Part shown: positions 15,104-21,878 of the stretch, in pieces
Position numbering within the stretch: the stretch's first letter is position 1
How the letters are laid out: each line of letters opens with the position of its first letter
IMG/VR virus record: IMGVR_UViG_3300049629_000326
Location: 1 to 41,022 of that record
Source of the DNA: a virus
DNA: 41,022 bases
Strand: one strand, 5' to 3'
Notes under the pieces: generated by a model
What the model was told of the DNA's origin: nothing
The model's input: the letters and a program-made list of their open reading frames with translations, nothing else
The model's database searches: none
Position numbers and translations under genes: made by a program

Positions 15104-15625
15104 ATGCGAAAGCTGGCCGTATCTGTACTGTCAACCATCATCATCACAGCCGGGTTCACGGTGTCCCCGGCACACGCAACGACCCCGTCACAGCCCCGCC
15201 AAAGCCCGTCACACCGCGAGGCTGACTGGTCCCGCAAGAAGTACGGCGCGATCATGCCCGACGCGTACTACGACCAAATCTCCAGGTGCGAGACGTCGCT
15301 GCCGATGGGTGCCCCATTCAAGGCCGGCGACAAACACTCGAACTACACATCGAGCATGGGCATCCACAAGCGCACCGCACTCAGGTGGGGAGGCAGCACC
15401 AACCTCAACAATCTGACCGCCCGCCAACTGTCCAGGGTCGCAGACCGGATCGCGTTCGCCGGCTGGACAAACCGCGCCGGAGAGTTCGTGTGGCCTGTCG
15501 GCCCGTTCGGGTGGGCCACCGTGCGCCACGGCTGCGGAGACACCCTGCACTTCCTGTGCCACTCCCCGCACAAGCGTGTGCAGAAGTATCGAGCTCGAGC
15601 TTGCCGGCTCGATGCATCCTCCTGA
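15104..15625 (+). CDS. Secreted Rpf-like (transglycosylase-like) protein
   Basis: 173 aa, ATG behind GAAGGAGAG. A signal peptide is obvious (MRKLAVSVLSTIIITAGFTV, cleavage after AHA). The mature domain follows the resuscitation-promoting-factor pattern: YYDQISRCETSL with C62 and candidate catalytic E63, then SSMGIHKRTALRWGG, then LTARQLSRVADRIAFAGW, then VWPVGPFGWATVRHGC. Rpf proteins are lysozyme-fold peptidoglycan hydrolases. It sits in the early recombination operon, not the lysis cassette. Catalytic competence is not proven: the family's usual glycines after the Glu are replaced by TSLPMG. Confidence 0.72.
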   Translation: MRKLAVSVLSTIIITAGFTVSPAHATTPSQPRQSPSHREADWSRKKYGAIMPDAYYDQISRCETSLPMGAPFKAGDKHSNYTSSMGIHKRTALRWGGSTNLNNLTARQLSRVADRIAFAGWTNRAGEFVWPVGPFGWATVRHGCGDTLHFLCHSPHKRVQKYRARACRLDASS

Positions 15626-15654
15626 CCTATCCACCACCACGGCATACTGCGCGC

Positions 15655-15810
15655 ATGGCGATCAAGGGAATCAGTCTCCGAGTGTCTTGGCGGTGCCGCC
15701 ATTGCGGTGTGCACGTCGACACGTTCGTGACCCTTCCCGAACCGCCGACCCATAGATGCCCCAAGCGGGCGAACAGAGTCATCCAACTGGAGAAAGAAGA
15801 GGACAAATGA
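15655..15810 (+). CDS. Small zinc-ribbon-like protein, 51 aa
   Basis: CRHCG and HRCPKR supply four candidate metal ligands, with a basic/acidic end (LEKEEDK). No Shine-Dalgarno precedes the ATG, but CATACT lies six bases upstream, so it may be leaderless. Its stop overlaps the SSB start (ATGA), coupling the two. Function is unknown; nucleic-acid contact is plausible. Confidence 0.6.
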   Translation: MAIKGISLRVSWRCRHCGVHVDTFVTLPEPPTHRCPKRANRVIQLEKEEDK

Positions 15811-16220
15811 ACACGATCACCATCGTCGGCAGACTCGGGCAGGATCCCGAGATGCGATTCACGAAGGACGGCAAGGCTGTCGCTGAGTGGAGCGTCGCAA
15901 CCACCCGCAAGATCGCAGACAAGGAAGAAACCGTGTGGCACCGCTGCGTCGCGTTCGGTGACAACGCCGAGCACTACGCCGGTTCGTTCTCGAAGGGTCG
16001 CCGCGTCATCGTCATCGGTCGACTGTCGATCAAAGAGTTCGACAAGAAGGACGGCACAAAGGGTTCCCGCACCGAGATCATCGTCGACGAAGCTGGTCTC
16101 TCGGCACGTTTCGTGAACCTGTTCGTCGAGAATCTCGATGCTGTGCGCCAGGTCCAGGACCGTGTCGGCAAGCAGATGCCGCAGCAGCAGTCATTCATGG
16201 ACGAGGAAGAGCCGTTCTGA
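15807..16220 (+). CDS. ssb: Single-stranded DNA-binding protein
   Basis: 137 aa. The OB-fold signature is clear: TITIVGRLGQDPEMRFT at 3-19, VAEWSVATTRK, WHRCVAFGDNAEHYAGSF, KGRRVIVIGRLSIKEF. The acidic tip DEEEPF matches the SSB C-terminal peptide that recruits host partner proteins. It coats single-stranded DNA during replication and recombination. The start overlaps the zinc-ribbon gene by four bases. Confidence 0.95.
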   Translation: MNTITIVGRLGQDPEMRFTKDGKAVAEWSVATTRKIADKEETVWHRCVAFGDNAEHYAGSFSKGRRVIVIGRLSIKEFDKKDGTKGSRTEIIVDEAGLSARFVNLFVENLDAVRQVQDRVGKQMPQQQSFMDEEEPF

Positions 16221-16453
16221 TGACATTCGAAGAATGGCTGAAGCTCGGATACGAGAACAGCTGGTGCGGACCCGTCGTCTGCTCAACACACGACGGTGTG
16301 CCAATGACGTCAGAAGAAGACGCCGAGTTCATCGAAGGCTTCGACCCGTGCGTGAGCGTTGTGAGGATCTACGAATCCCCTGAACAGCGCGCACACGTCG
16401 AGGATGCCCACAGCCCATCTTTGTGGCGCGCCTCCAATGCCGGACTCGCCTGA
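16220..16453 (+). CDS. Conserved actinophage small protein, 77 aa
   Basis: The pattern FEEWLKLGYENSWCGPVVCS, then THDGVPMTSEEDAEFIEGFD, then PCVSVVRIYES matches a small protein family frequent in actinophage early regions. Three cysteines are retained. Function is unknown. It begins in the TGATG overlap with ssb. Confidence 0.7.
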   Translation: MTFEEWLKLGYENSWCGPVVCSTHDGVPMTSEEDAEFIEGFDPCVSVVRIYESPEQRAHVEDAHSPSLWRASNAGLA

Positions 16454-16691
16454 GGTTCCGATCCCAGGGGACGAAGAGATACCCCTGTTCCAGTTCACGC
16501 GGTCTAACCCGGACTGCACCCATTGCGGCACCGTCGAGCGTGCGCTCGCCATATGGCCCGAATCTGTACACGAAGAATGTGAGTGCTGGTGTCATCAACA
16601 TCGAAAGTCAACGAGTTTGCCCCGATCGGCTGGCAGGACAGGGCGGCGTGCATCGGGGTCCCGATCACGGTCTTCTTCCCGGAAGAGATAG
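16437..16691 (+). CDS. Cysteine-rich small protein overlapping whiB, 84 aa
   Basis: The frame starts at an ATG inside the preceding gene. Its first 50 residues look like a real protein: IPLFQFTRSNPDCTHCG, then HEECECWCHQH, with CxxC and CxCWC motifs. The last 30 residues (SLPRSAGRTGRR and similar) are Arg/Ser-rich and lie over whiB in another frame, so they may be untranslated or simply overlap-shaped. I keep the gene but doubt its 3' end. Confidence 0.5.
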   Translation: MPDSPEVPIPGDEEIPLFQFTRSNPDCTHCGTVERALAIWPESVHEECECWCHQHRKSTSLPRSAGRTGRRASGSRSRSSSRKR

Positions 16692-16924
16692 GTGTCTCCA
16701 CCGCTCGCCAATACAACCAGGCCCGTCAGTACTGCAACGCGTGCGAGGTCCGCGACGCCTGCCTCGCCTTCGCGATGCACCACGAACGGGACCAATGGCG
16801 CAGGTTTGGGATGTTCGGGGGCAAGACCCCAAAGGAACGGGGCCAGCTGGAGCACTACTTCCCTTACAGGGACTGGTTCAAGAACCCTCCCCACCCGGAT
16901 GACTTGACAATCACACACCCGTAG
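16583..16924 (+). CDS. whiB: WhiB-family Fe-S transcription regulator
   Basis: 113 aa from GTG (an in-frame GTG two codons later is possible). The four cluster cysteines are C23 (AACIG), C51, C54 and C60 in the C-x2-C-x5-C block YCNACEVRDACLAF. The family's G-[VI]-W-G-G turn appears as FGMFGG (residues 75-80), followed by basic KTPKER. WhiB proteins hold a [4Fe-4S] cluster and bind the principal sigma factor. Phage copies can alter host transcription. It confirms an actinobacterial host. Confidence 0.88.
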   Translation: MLVSSTSKVNEFAPIGWQDRAACIGVPITVFFPEEIGVSTARQYNQARQYCNACEVRDACLAFAMHHERDQWRRFGMFGGKTPKERGQLEHYFPYRDWFKNPPHPDDLTITHP

Positions 16925-16932
16925 GTCACAAT
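16904..16932 (+). promoter_or_regulatory. Promoter after whiB
   Basis: TTGACA, 17 bases, CACAAT (4 of 6). It overlaps the 3' end of whiB. The expected start near 16939 gives a leader of about 35 bases with GGAAGGGAC before the next ATG. It shares the GACTTGAC context with the 11921 and 25008 promoters. Confidence 0.65.
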
Positions 16933-16973
16933 GTCCCTAGTGCCCAACAGGGGCGTAACGGAAGGGACATCCG

Positions 16974-17426
16974 ATGACATACAAAGTGACCACAATCCAG
17001 GCAACAGACCTGGAGTGCCCTAACTGCGGACAGCCCGCAGGTAGCTGGTGCCAACGCGGAGGTGAGATCCTCGCGGGGATCGCGGGATGTGCCAAGCGCG
17101 ACCGCCTCACCCGCGCCTACAACCTGGCCCAGCACCGCGGCGCAGCTGCCGGTGACGCCCTGTTCGACGGCAACAGCACCGCCGTCCAGGCGTGCGCGCT
17201 GATCGACGGATACAACGAAGGTGATCCCGCAGTCATGGACCTGATGCCGGCGTGCCTGTCCGGTGAGTGGGCTGGCGAGTCGATCCCGGAACTGTTCGAT
17301 CTCCCCGTCGGTGCACCGTTCCCGTCGGACGACGAGCTCGCCGAGTACGAGAACTACTTCCAGCAGGCGTACTGGGATGCGGCCATTGCCCATGCCACCG
17401 CGATCCTCGAAGGAGACTTGGCATGA
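16974..17426 (+). CDS. Zinc-finger small protein, 150 aa
   Basis: The N-terminus contains LECPNCGQPAGSWCQRGG, a CxxC...C motif common in actinophage zinc proteins, then a conserved helix (CAKRDRLTRAYNLAQ). The C-terminal half is acidic and helical (DDELAEYENYFQQAYWDAAI). It follows its own promoter and a GGAAGGGAC ribosome site. Function is unknown. Confidence 0.65.
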   Translation: MTYKVTTIQATDLECPNCGQPAGSWCQRGGEILAGIAGCAKRDRLTRAYNLAQHRGAAAGDALFDGNSTAVQACALIDGYNEGDPAVMDLMPACLSGEWAGESIPELFDLPVGAPFPSDDELAEYENYFQQAYWDAAIAHATAILEGDLA

Positions 17427-17935
17427 TGTGCGTCAGCTGCAACCTGCCCACCGTCGGCAGCTCGAAGTACTGCGCGACCCATCGTGCCGAGGCACGTGCC
17501 GCGTGGAAGGCCCGTATCGAGGACTCGAACGCGGAGCGCACCGCCCGCGAGGTCCGTCACCAGGAGATCATCACCGAGATGTCGCACGTCGCGATGCTTG
17601 CCTACGAGAATGCCGAGCCCACCCCGATGGTGGTGTACGAGACCGAAGGTCTGACCGACGTCCCGAAGGAGGACGGCAAGAGCTGGTACGTGGGCGAGGG
17701 TCCGTGCGGTTTCGCGTGGATCGTGATCAAGCCGGCCACCTGCTCGTTCGCCCGCTGGTGCGCGAAGAACAACATCGGCCACGCGGCATACGAAGGTGGC
17801 TGGACGATCCCCAGCTACGTGCTGGTGCCCGGTGAGGGACAGTCCTACGAGCGCAAGCGCGCAGCGATGTGGGCCGCGGCTCGCGTCCTCACCATGCACG
17901 GCATCAAGGCTCGTCCGATTGCGAGGCTCGACTGA
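17423..17935 (+). CDS. Hypothetical protein with N-terminal zinc ligands, 170 aa
   Basis: MMCVSCNLP and KYCATHRAEARAAWKARIED give a small treble-clef-like start. The remainder is a globular domain (SWYVGEGPCGFAWIVIKPAT, then SFARWCAKNNIGHAAY, then GGWTIPSYV) that I do not recognise; the FARWCAK...GWTI part suggests a compact mixed alpha/beta fold. It overlaps the preceding stop as ATGA. Function is unknown. Confidence 0.65.
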   Translation: MMCVSCNLPTVGSSKYCATHRAEARAAWKARIEDSNAERTAREVRHQEIITEMSHVAMLAYENAEPTPMVVYETEGLTDVPKEDGKSWYVGEGPCGFAWIVIKPATCSFARWCAKNNIGHAAYEGGWTIPSYVLVPGEGQSYERKRAAMWAAARVLTMHGIKARPIARLD

Positions 17936-17936
17936 C

Positions 17937-18146
17937 ATGAAGTACCTGCTCATTGCCGAGCGTGGCACCACCACGAACATGGTCTCGTTCGACGCCGAGA
18001 ATGACACCGATGCAGAACTGACCGCCGCGTTCAAAGTGATGCGCGCTGCCCCGGAATCCACGCTGTGGGCACGCGGCGAGATCACCCTCAAGAACGCAGC
18101 CGGCGACATCATCTCCCGGATGCCCGCAAAGCGAGACGACCTGTGA
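17937..18146 (+). CDS. Hypothetical protein, 69 aa
   Basis: A short mixed alpha/beta protein (MKYLLIAERGTTTNMVSFDA, then AELTAAFKVMRAAPESTLWA). There is no known motif. It starts one base after the preceding stop, so it is co-translated. I do not recognise it. Confidence 0.6.
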   Translation: MKYLLIAERGTTTNMVSFDAENDTDAELTAAFKVMRAAPESTLWARGEITLKNAAGDIISRMPAKRDDL

Positions 18147-18313
18147 ACCCGCTGTGCCCCGACCCGAGCTACCCCGAATGGGATGCCGTCGCACAGGGAT
18201 GCAAGGCCGCAGCCAGGGCTGTTGCCGAGACACCGTCGCTGTGGCCGTTCTACGTCTTCGCACTCGTCATCGCCGGCCTCATCGGTGCTGTACGTTGGTT
18301 CGATGTCGACTGA
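18143..18313 (+). CDS. Single-pass membrane protein, 56 aa
   Basis: GTG start overlapping the preceding stop. The N-terminal third is polar with two cysteines; residues 33-50 are hydrophobic (LWPFYVFALVIAGLIGAV), followed by RWFDVD. The end overlaps the next gene by 11 bases. Function is unknown. Confidence 0.6.
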   Translation: MNPLCPDPSYPEWDAVAQGCKAAARAVAETPSLWPFYVFALVIAGLIGAVRWFDVD

Positions 18314-18941
18314 CCGTTCCCAACTGCTCGCGGCTCTTTCGCGCACTCGTCCCGTGACATACAACGTCGCCGGCGACGGGAACGCCGATTGCCGCGATGC
18401 GGTCGTTCTCCGACATTGGACCGAGCCGATCGAGATCCTGGTTGTCCGTCCCGATTCGGCCCCGTTCATCACGTTCTCGAAGCACGTCAACAATCAGCTC
18501 ATCATCCGGGTGACAACCCCAGTCGAGCTTCACGGTTCGCGACTCCATGTCCCCGACGCGGTGTTGTGTTGGGCAACTCTCGATCGGTTCGCAACAACCA
18601 CGGCCGGTGCAGAACCTGGACATCTGATTGTCCGCAACGGGAAGATCTTCTCGCAGCGGCGCAGCCGAGGTTCCGATGCCAGGATCGGAGGTTCCGATGC
18701 CAGGACATCGCGCGCGCGCACGCGCGCACGCGCACACGCGCCCGCGCCCGCGCCCGCACGCTCGCCCGTGCGCGCGTACACACGCACACGCACACGCACA
18801 CGCACACACGCGTGCACGCAGGTGCACGCGCGCGACCGCGCCGCGCTCCGGGCCCGTCTCCGGCCGCGCCGGTTCCGTCTCGCGCGCGAGGTGCTCGCCA
18901 TCGTCGCCGACGTGCTCCGGCTCCGCAGCCGCGGCGACTGA
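18303..18941 (+). CDS. Hypothetical protein with low-complexity Arg/Thr/Ala tail, 212 aa
   Basis: Residues 1-120 look like an ordinary folded domain (PVTYNVAGDGNADCRDAVVL, then EILVVRPDSAPFITFSKHV) of unknown function. From about 121 the protein becomes GSDAR repeats, then a long Arg/Ala/Pro/Thr stretch (RTRARAHAPAPAPAR; TRTRTRTRTHACTQ) written by CG/CA-alternating DNA. A short basic helix (LAREVLAIVADVLRLRSRGD) closes it. The tail may be a by-product of slippage at the DNA level. The intact frame over about 240 bases of simple sequence argues that it is tolerated in translation. Confidence 0.55.
   Translation: MSTDRSQLLAALSRTRPVTYNVAGDGNADCRDAVVLRHWTEPIEILVVRPDSAPFITFSKHVNNQLIIRVTTPVELHGSRLHVPDAVLCWATLDRFATTTAGAEPGHLIVRNGKIFSQRRSRGSDARIGGSDARTSRARTRARAHAPAPAPARSPVRAYTRTRTRTRTHACTQVHARDRAALRARLRPRRFRLAREVLAIVADVLRLRSRGD
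18667..18705 (+). repeat. Two tandem 18-bp direct repeats, 21-bp period
   Basis: GAGGTTCCGATGCCAGGA occurs twice with a 3-base spacer, in phase with the coding frame, giving GSDAR twice. A diverged relative (GAGGTTCCGATCCCAGG) lies at 16451. The pair marks the entry to the CG/CA low-complexity tract. Confidence 0.85.
18706..18837. repeat. CG/CA purine-pyrimidine alternating low-complexity tract
   Basis: About 130 bases consist almost wholly of CG, CA and CC dinucleotides: runs of CGCGCG, three tandem CCGCGC units, and four perfect CACACG hexamers (18779-18802). Alternating purine-pyrimidine DNA of this kind readily adopts Z-DNA and is prone to slippage. It is translated as the Arg/Thr-rich tail of the surrounding gene. 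It has no counterpart elsewhere in the genome. Confidence 0.85.
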
Positions 18942-19027
18942 CCGACACCGGCCCCGCCGCGCTCCCGGTTGCGCGTCGCGCTCCGCGCTCGCGCCTCGAC
19001 CGGCACGCCCCTGCCCGCGCGCATGAC

Positions 19028-19056
19028 TTGCGCCGCGTCTCCGGATGTGGGACGAT
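19028..19056 (+). promoter_or_regulatory. Candidate promoter upstream of the GP88-like gene
   Basis: TTGCGC, 17 bases, GACGAT. The -35 is preceded by GAC as in the better promoters at 11921, 16904 and 25008, but both hexamers match consensus at only three positions. The predicted start would be at the foot of the hairpin that follows. Confidence 0.35.
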
Positions 19057-19062
19057 GACACC

Positions 19063-19083
19063 GGCCGCACACCCCGTGCGGCC
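19063..19083 (+). promoter_or_regulatory. Eight-base-pair hairpin before the GP88-like gene
   Basis: GGCCGCAC and GTGCGGCC form a perfect stem around ACCCC, six bases ahead of the AAAGGGAC ribosome site. With no U-tract it is unlikely to be a terminator. It may be an operator or a 5' RNA element that tunes translation. Confidence 0.55.
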
Positions 19084-19100
19084 CTGTCGAAAGGGACAAC

Positions 19101-20258
19101 ATGAACACCAACGAAACCCGCAGGCCGCTAACGCCTGCCCAACTCGAACAGCGACTCGCGCGCGCGTTCGACCGGGTGCGCCCCGCGTACCTGCTCCGAA
19201 CCACACCGGTGCACAAGATGCCGCAGGCCATCGAGGCACGCGCCGCCTACGACGCGTTCCGCGCCGAACACGGCCACGGCCCCGGCGCGCCGCTGCTCTC
19301 CGAGGACATCGGAAAGACGATGAAGAACGACGCCCGCACGTACGCGCTCGCGTTCCTCCCGGCGAACACGTCCGGCCTCGCGAACGTGTGCGCGTTCGAG
19401 GACCGGTGCGCGGAGACGTGTGTCGCGTTCTCCGGCAAAGGTGGCGTGCAGTCCGTGCGCGACGCGCGTTGGGTCCGTCTCGCGTTCGCGATTGAGAACC
19501 CGCGCGCGTTCGCGTGGCTGCTCACGGCCGAACTCGCGAAGATTCACACCGACGCCGTCGGCCAATGGTGGGCCGACCACGCAGGCCAGGAACTGCCGAC
19601 CGGCTCCGCGGCCCCGTTGCGCCTGGTACGTCTCAACGCGTACAGCGACATCCGTTGGGAGCGCGTGTGCGGCTGGCTGCTCGAGGACTGCACCGCGGTG
19701 GGGTTCTACGACTACACGAAGCACACAACGCGCAGCCGCCCCGCTACGGACCTCCCGCACAACTACCGCCTGACCTACAGCGTGTCGCGCCGCTCGACGC
19801 TCGCCGAGGTGCGCGCCGCGGTCCGCTCCGGCCGTAATGCCGCGGTGGTCTTCGCAGCCCGCGCACACTCGAACCACGACACGTTGCCCGCCACCTGGGC
19901 CGGTCTCGAGGTCATCGATGGCGACACGACCGACGACCGCTACAGCGACCCCGTCGCCGTCGTCGTCGGGCTCCGCCGGAAAGGCTCGATGACCATCGCC
20001 GGGGACCTGGTGCAGGCCGGAACCCGTCTCGGTCTCGAAGCGTCACGCAACGCAGGCACACCGCGCACACTCGACCACGTCGAGCGGCGCGGCTGGCTCA
20101 CGTACACCGCGCCCGACGGCATCGAGGTGCTCCGCGTCGAGGGCTGGTGGTCCCTCTCGCTGGATGGCCGGTCCGTGGTCGCGCGCAAGTTGGGCGGCCG
20201 GAACCGGTGGCAGTTCTGCAGCGCGGCCGACGTGCTCACGTTCGAGGAGGCCAAGTGA
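19101..20258 (+). CDS. GP88-like phage protein of unknown function
   Basis: 385 aa, starting behind GAAAGGGACAAC. The order FLPANTSGLANVCAFEDRCA, ETCVAFSGKGG, VRLNAYSDIRWERV, VGFYDYTKHT, NYRLTYSVSR, NAAVVFAA, LEVIDGDTTDDRYSDP, VVGLRRKGS is that of a widespread phage family (GP88 / DUF7227 type) found in actinophages. Its activity is not established; conserved aromatic, Asp and Cys residues suggest an enzyme. Codon use is markedly richer in GCG, CGC and GAG than in the structural genes, suggesting separate history. Confidence 0.65.
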   Translation: MNTNETRRPLTPAQLEQRLARAFDRVRPAYLLRTTPVHKMPQAIEARAAYDAFRAEHGHGPGAPLLSEDIGKTMKNDARTYALAFLPANTSGLANVCAFEDRCAETCVAFSGKGGVQSVRDARWVRLAFAIENPRAFAWLLTAELAKIHTDAVGQWWADHAGQELPTGSAAPLRLVRLNAYSDIRWERVCGWLLEDCTAVGFYDYTKHTTRSRPATDLPHNYRLTYSVSRRSTLAEVRAAVRSGRNAAVVFAARAHSNHDTLPATWAGLEVIDGDTTDDRYSDPVAVVVGLRRKGSMTIAGDLVQAGTRLGLEASRNAGTPRTLDHVERRGWLTYTAPDGIEVLRVEGWWSLSLDGRSVVARKLGGRNRWQFCSAADVLTFEEAK

Positions 20259-21304
20259 TGAACCGCTACGGCACCCCGCATGAGTTCATGCCCGACGACC
20301 TCTCAGAGCACGCGCTAGTGCTCGCGTTCGATTTCGAAGATGACCACGAGGTGACGCCCGCCGCGCTCGCGGCGCGCAACGCGTCGCGGCTGCTCGACCT
20401 GCACGCCGCAGGCATCGACTGCCTCGACCAGGACCCCGCCGCAATCGACTGGGAGACACTCGAGGCCCGCGCCAACCGCGCCGGACACGACACGTACAAC
20501 AGCGACACGCGTTGGGAACTGTACGCAGGCAGCATCACCTGCAGCGACGACTGCACCGAAGAGTGCAGCCCCCGCCCGTCCCGCGTGCGCGTGTCGGCCG
20601 ACATGGCAGACCCGCACGGAATCGCTCGCCCGTCTCGCGTCGACCGTGCCCGCGCATGGCTCACCGACATGGCCGACTACCTCGACCGCATCGACAGCGA
20701 CAGCGACGACGTCGACACCGACGCGCTCGAGACGCTCGAGGACGCGCTACGCGTGCTCGAGGCCGCCGACACCCTCGAGCCGTGCGAACACGGCCACCAA
20801 GAATGCAGCACCGAGCCGCGGGGCCGGTGCACGAACGAGGCCGCCGACCTGACCGACAGGTGCGAGGACTGCCGCGAAGCCGACGTGACCGAGTACGGCT
20901 GCCCGTTCGCGCTGCACACCGGCGAACGTCTGTGCCTCGACTGCTGCGGCTGCCCGGACCACGTCGAAGAGTCCCACGATCAGAACGCGGCCACCCCGGC
21001 CACGGCCACGGCCACGGATCAAGAGACACCCGGCGAGGCCCGCGCCTACCGCGTCACGTTCACCCTGGGCACCACCTACGAAACCACCGTGAACGCCCGC
21101 ACCGCAGCCGAAGCCGCCGCACTCATCGAGGGACTCGACGAAGACGACGCCGACGAAATCGAGGTGAGCCGCGAAGTGCTCGGCGCGCAGCCGGTGCACT
21201 ACTGCGACGCGTGCGGCGAAGAGATGACCACCGGCGACGAGGCCACGTGCGGCGACTGTGTCCGCTACCTGACCCGGACCACCGACCAGGACGGCCAGCC
21301 GTGA
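20258..21304 (+). CDS. Acidic cysteine-rich protein with zinc-finger motifs, 348 aa
   Basis: Start at the ATG that overlaps the GP88-like stop. Residues 1-170 are helical and acidic. Several clusters of paired cysteines follow: CSDDCTEEC, CEHGHQEC, RCEDCREAD, CLDCCGCPDH. A final Cys4 knuckle reads YCDACGEEMTTGDEATCGDC. A beta/alpha segment (RAYRVTFTLGTTYETTVNAR) sits between. Multiple zinc sites suggest a nucleic-acid or protein binding role, but I do not recognise the family. The gene shares the extreme GC bias of its neighbour. Confidence 0.65.
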   Translation: MNRYGTPHEFMPDDLSEHALVLAFDFEDDHEVTPAALAARNASRLLDLHAAGIDCLDQDPAAIDWETLEARANRAGHDTYNSDTRWELYAGSITCSDDCTEECSPRPSRVRVSADMADPHGIARPSRVDRARAWLTDMADYLDRIDSDSDDVDTDALETLEDALRVLEAADTLEPCEHGHQECSTEPRGRCTNEAADLTDRCEDCREADVTEYGCPFALHTGERLCLDCCGCPDHVEESHDQNAATPATATATDQETPGEARAYRVTFTLGTTYETTVNARTAAEAAALIEGLDEDDADEIEVSREVLGAQPVHYCDACGEEMTTGDEATCGDCVRYLTRTTDQDGQP

Positions 21305-21444
21305 CCGCGGCAACGCTCGCAGCCGTGACGCTCGCCCCGTCCTGCATCGCGAACCCGCACGCGTTCACCGACGGCCTCACCCTGGGCGCGCTCACCACCC
21401 TGGCCGCACTCGCGCTCGCAGCCTGGAGAACCCGCCGCCGATAG
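21301..21444 (+). CDS. Small hydrophobic peptide, 47 aa
   Basis: GTG overlapping the preceding stop (GTGA). A hydrophobic segment (LTLGALTTLAALALAAW) ends in RTRRR, like a single-pass membrane peptide. Function is unknown. It closes the GC-rich block. Confidence 0.45.
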   Translation: MTAATLAAVTLAPSCIANPHAFTDGLTLGALTTLAALALAAWRTRRR

Positions 21445-21488
21445 AACCCCACAACCCAACCCCGCCCAACGCGGCCCCGTCGAGCACC

Positions 21489-21581
21489 ACGCCGGCGGGG
21501 CCGCTCCCATTCCCGGACCAACGCCGGCCGGAGCACGCCGGCAGCCCCGTGCACAACGCCCAGCCGGAGCACAACGCCGGC
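21489..21581. repeat. Four short ACGCCGGC repeats, iteron-like
   Basis: ACGCCGGC occurs at 21489, 21521, 21535 and 21574. Three copies carry GAGCAC just before them, giving GAGCAC(CA or A)ACGCCGGC variants. Spacing is irregular (32, 14 and 39 bases), so a protein-binding array such as an origin is possible but not proven. Confidence 0.5.
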
Positions 21582-21864
21582 CGAGTCACACCCATTTCGT
21601 CGATGACGAAACCCCCCCGCACCCAACACCCACACCCACCACCAACGGCCCGCAGAACGCACCACAACGCGCCAAACCAGCACCCAGCACGCAGCCACAG
21701 CACATTGCTAGGCGGCCGGATGCCGCGCGCGCACCAGTTCCGGAAGGCACCCGGGTTGAGGGAACGAGGCCAGCGCGGGCCAGGAACCAGCCGAGCACGA
21801 CCCCGAACCCACGGCCCCGAACCCCACCCCCACCGAAAAACTCGCGACCGGGAGTCTGCCGCCT

Positions 21865-21878
21865 CCCCGGGCCCGGGG
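21865..21878. repeat. 14-bp perfect palindrome at the composition switch
   Basis: CCCCGGGCCCGGGG is its own reverse complement. It sits about 12 bases before the sequence changes from C/A-rich to G/T-rich. It could be a dimeric protein site; as RNA it has no loop. Confidence 0.7.

Noticed and set aside
18279-19239. Several long minus-strand and alternative + frames over the CG/CA tract
   Set aside because: High GC leaves all frames open; their proteins are Arg/Ala low-complexity without domains. Only the + frame starting at 18303 has a folded N-terminus and operon linkage.
20512-21444. 310-codon + frame rich in arginine
   Set aside because: It is the frame-shifted reading of the cysteine-rich gene, a typical GC-rich shadow.
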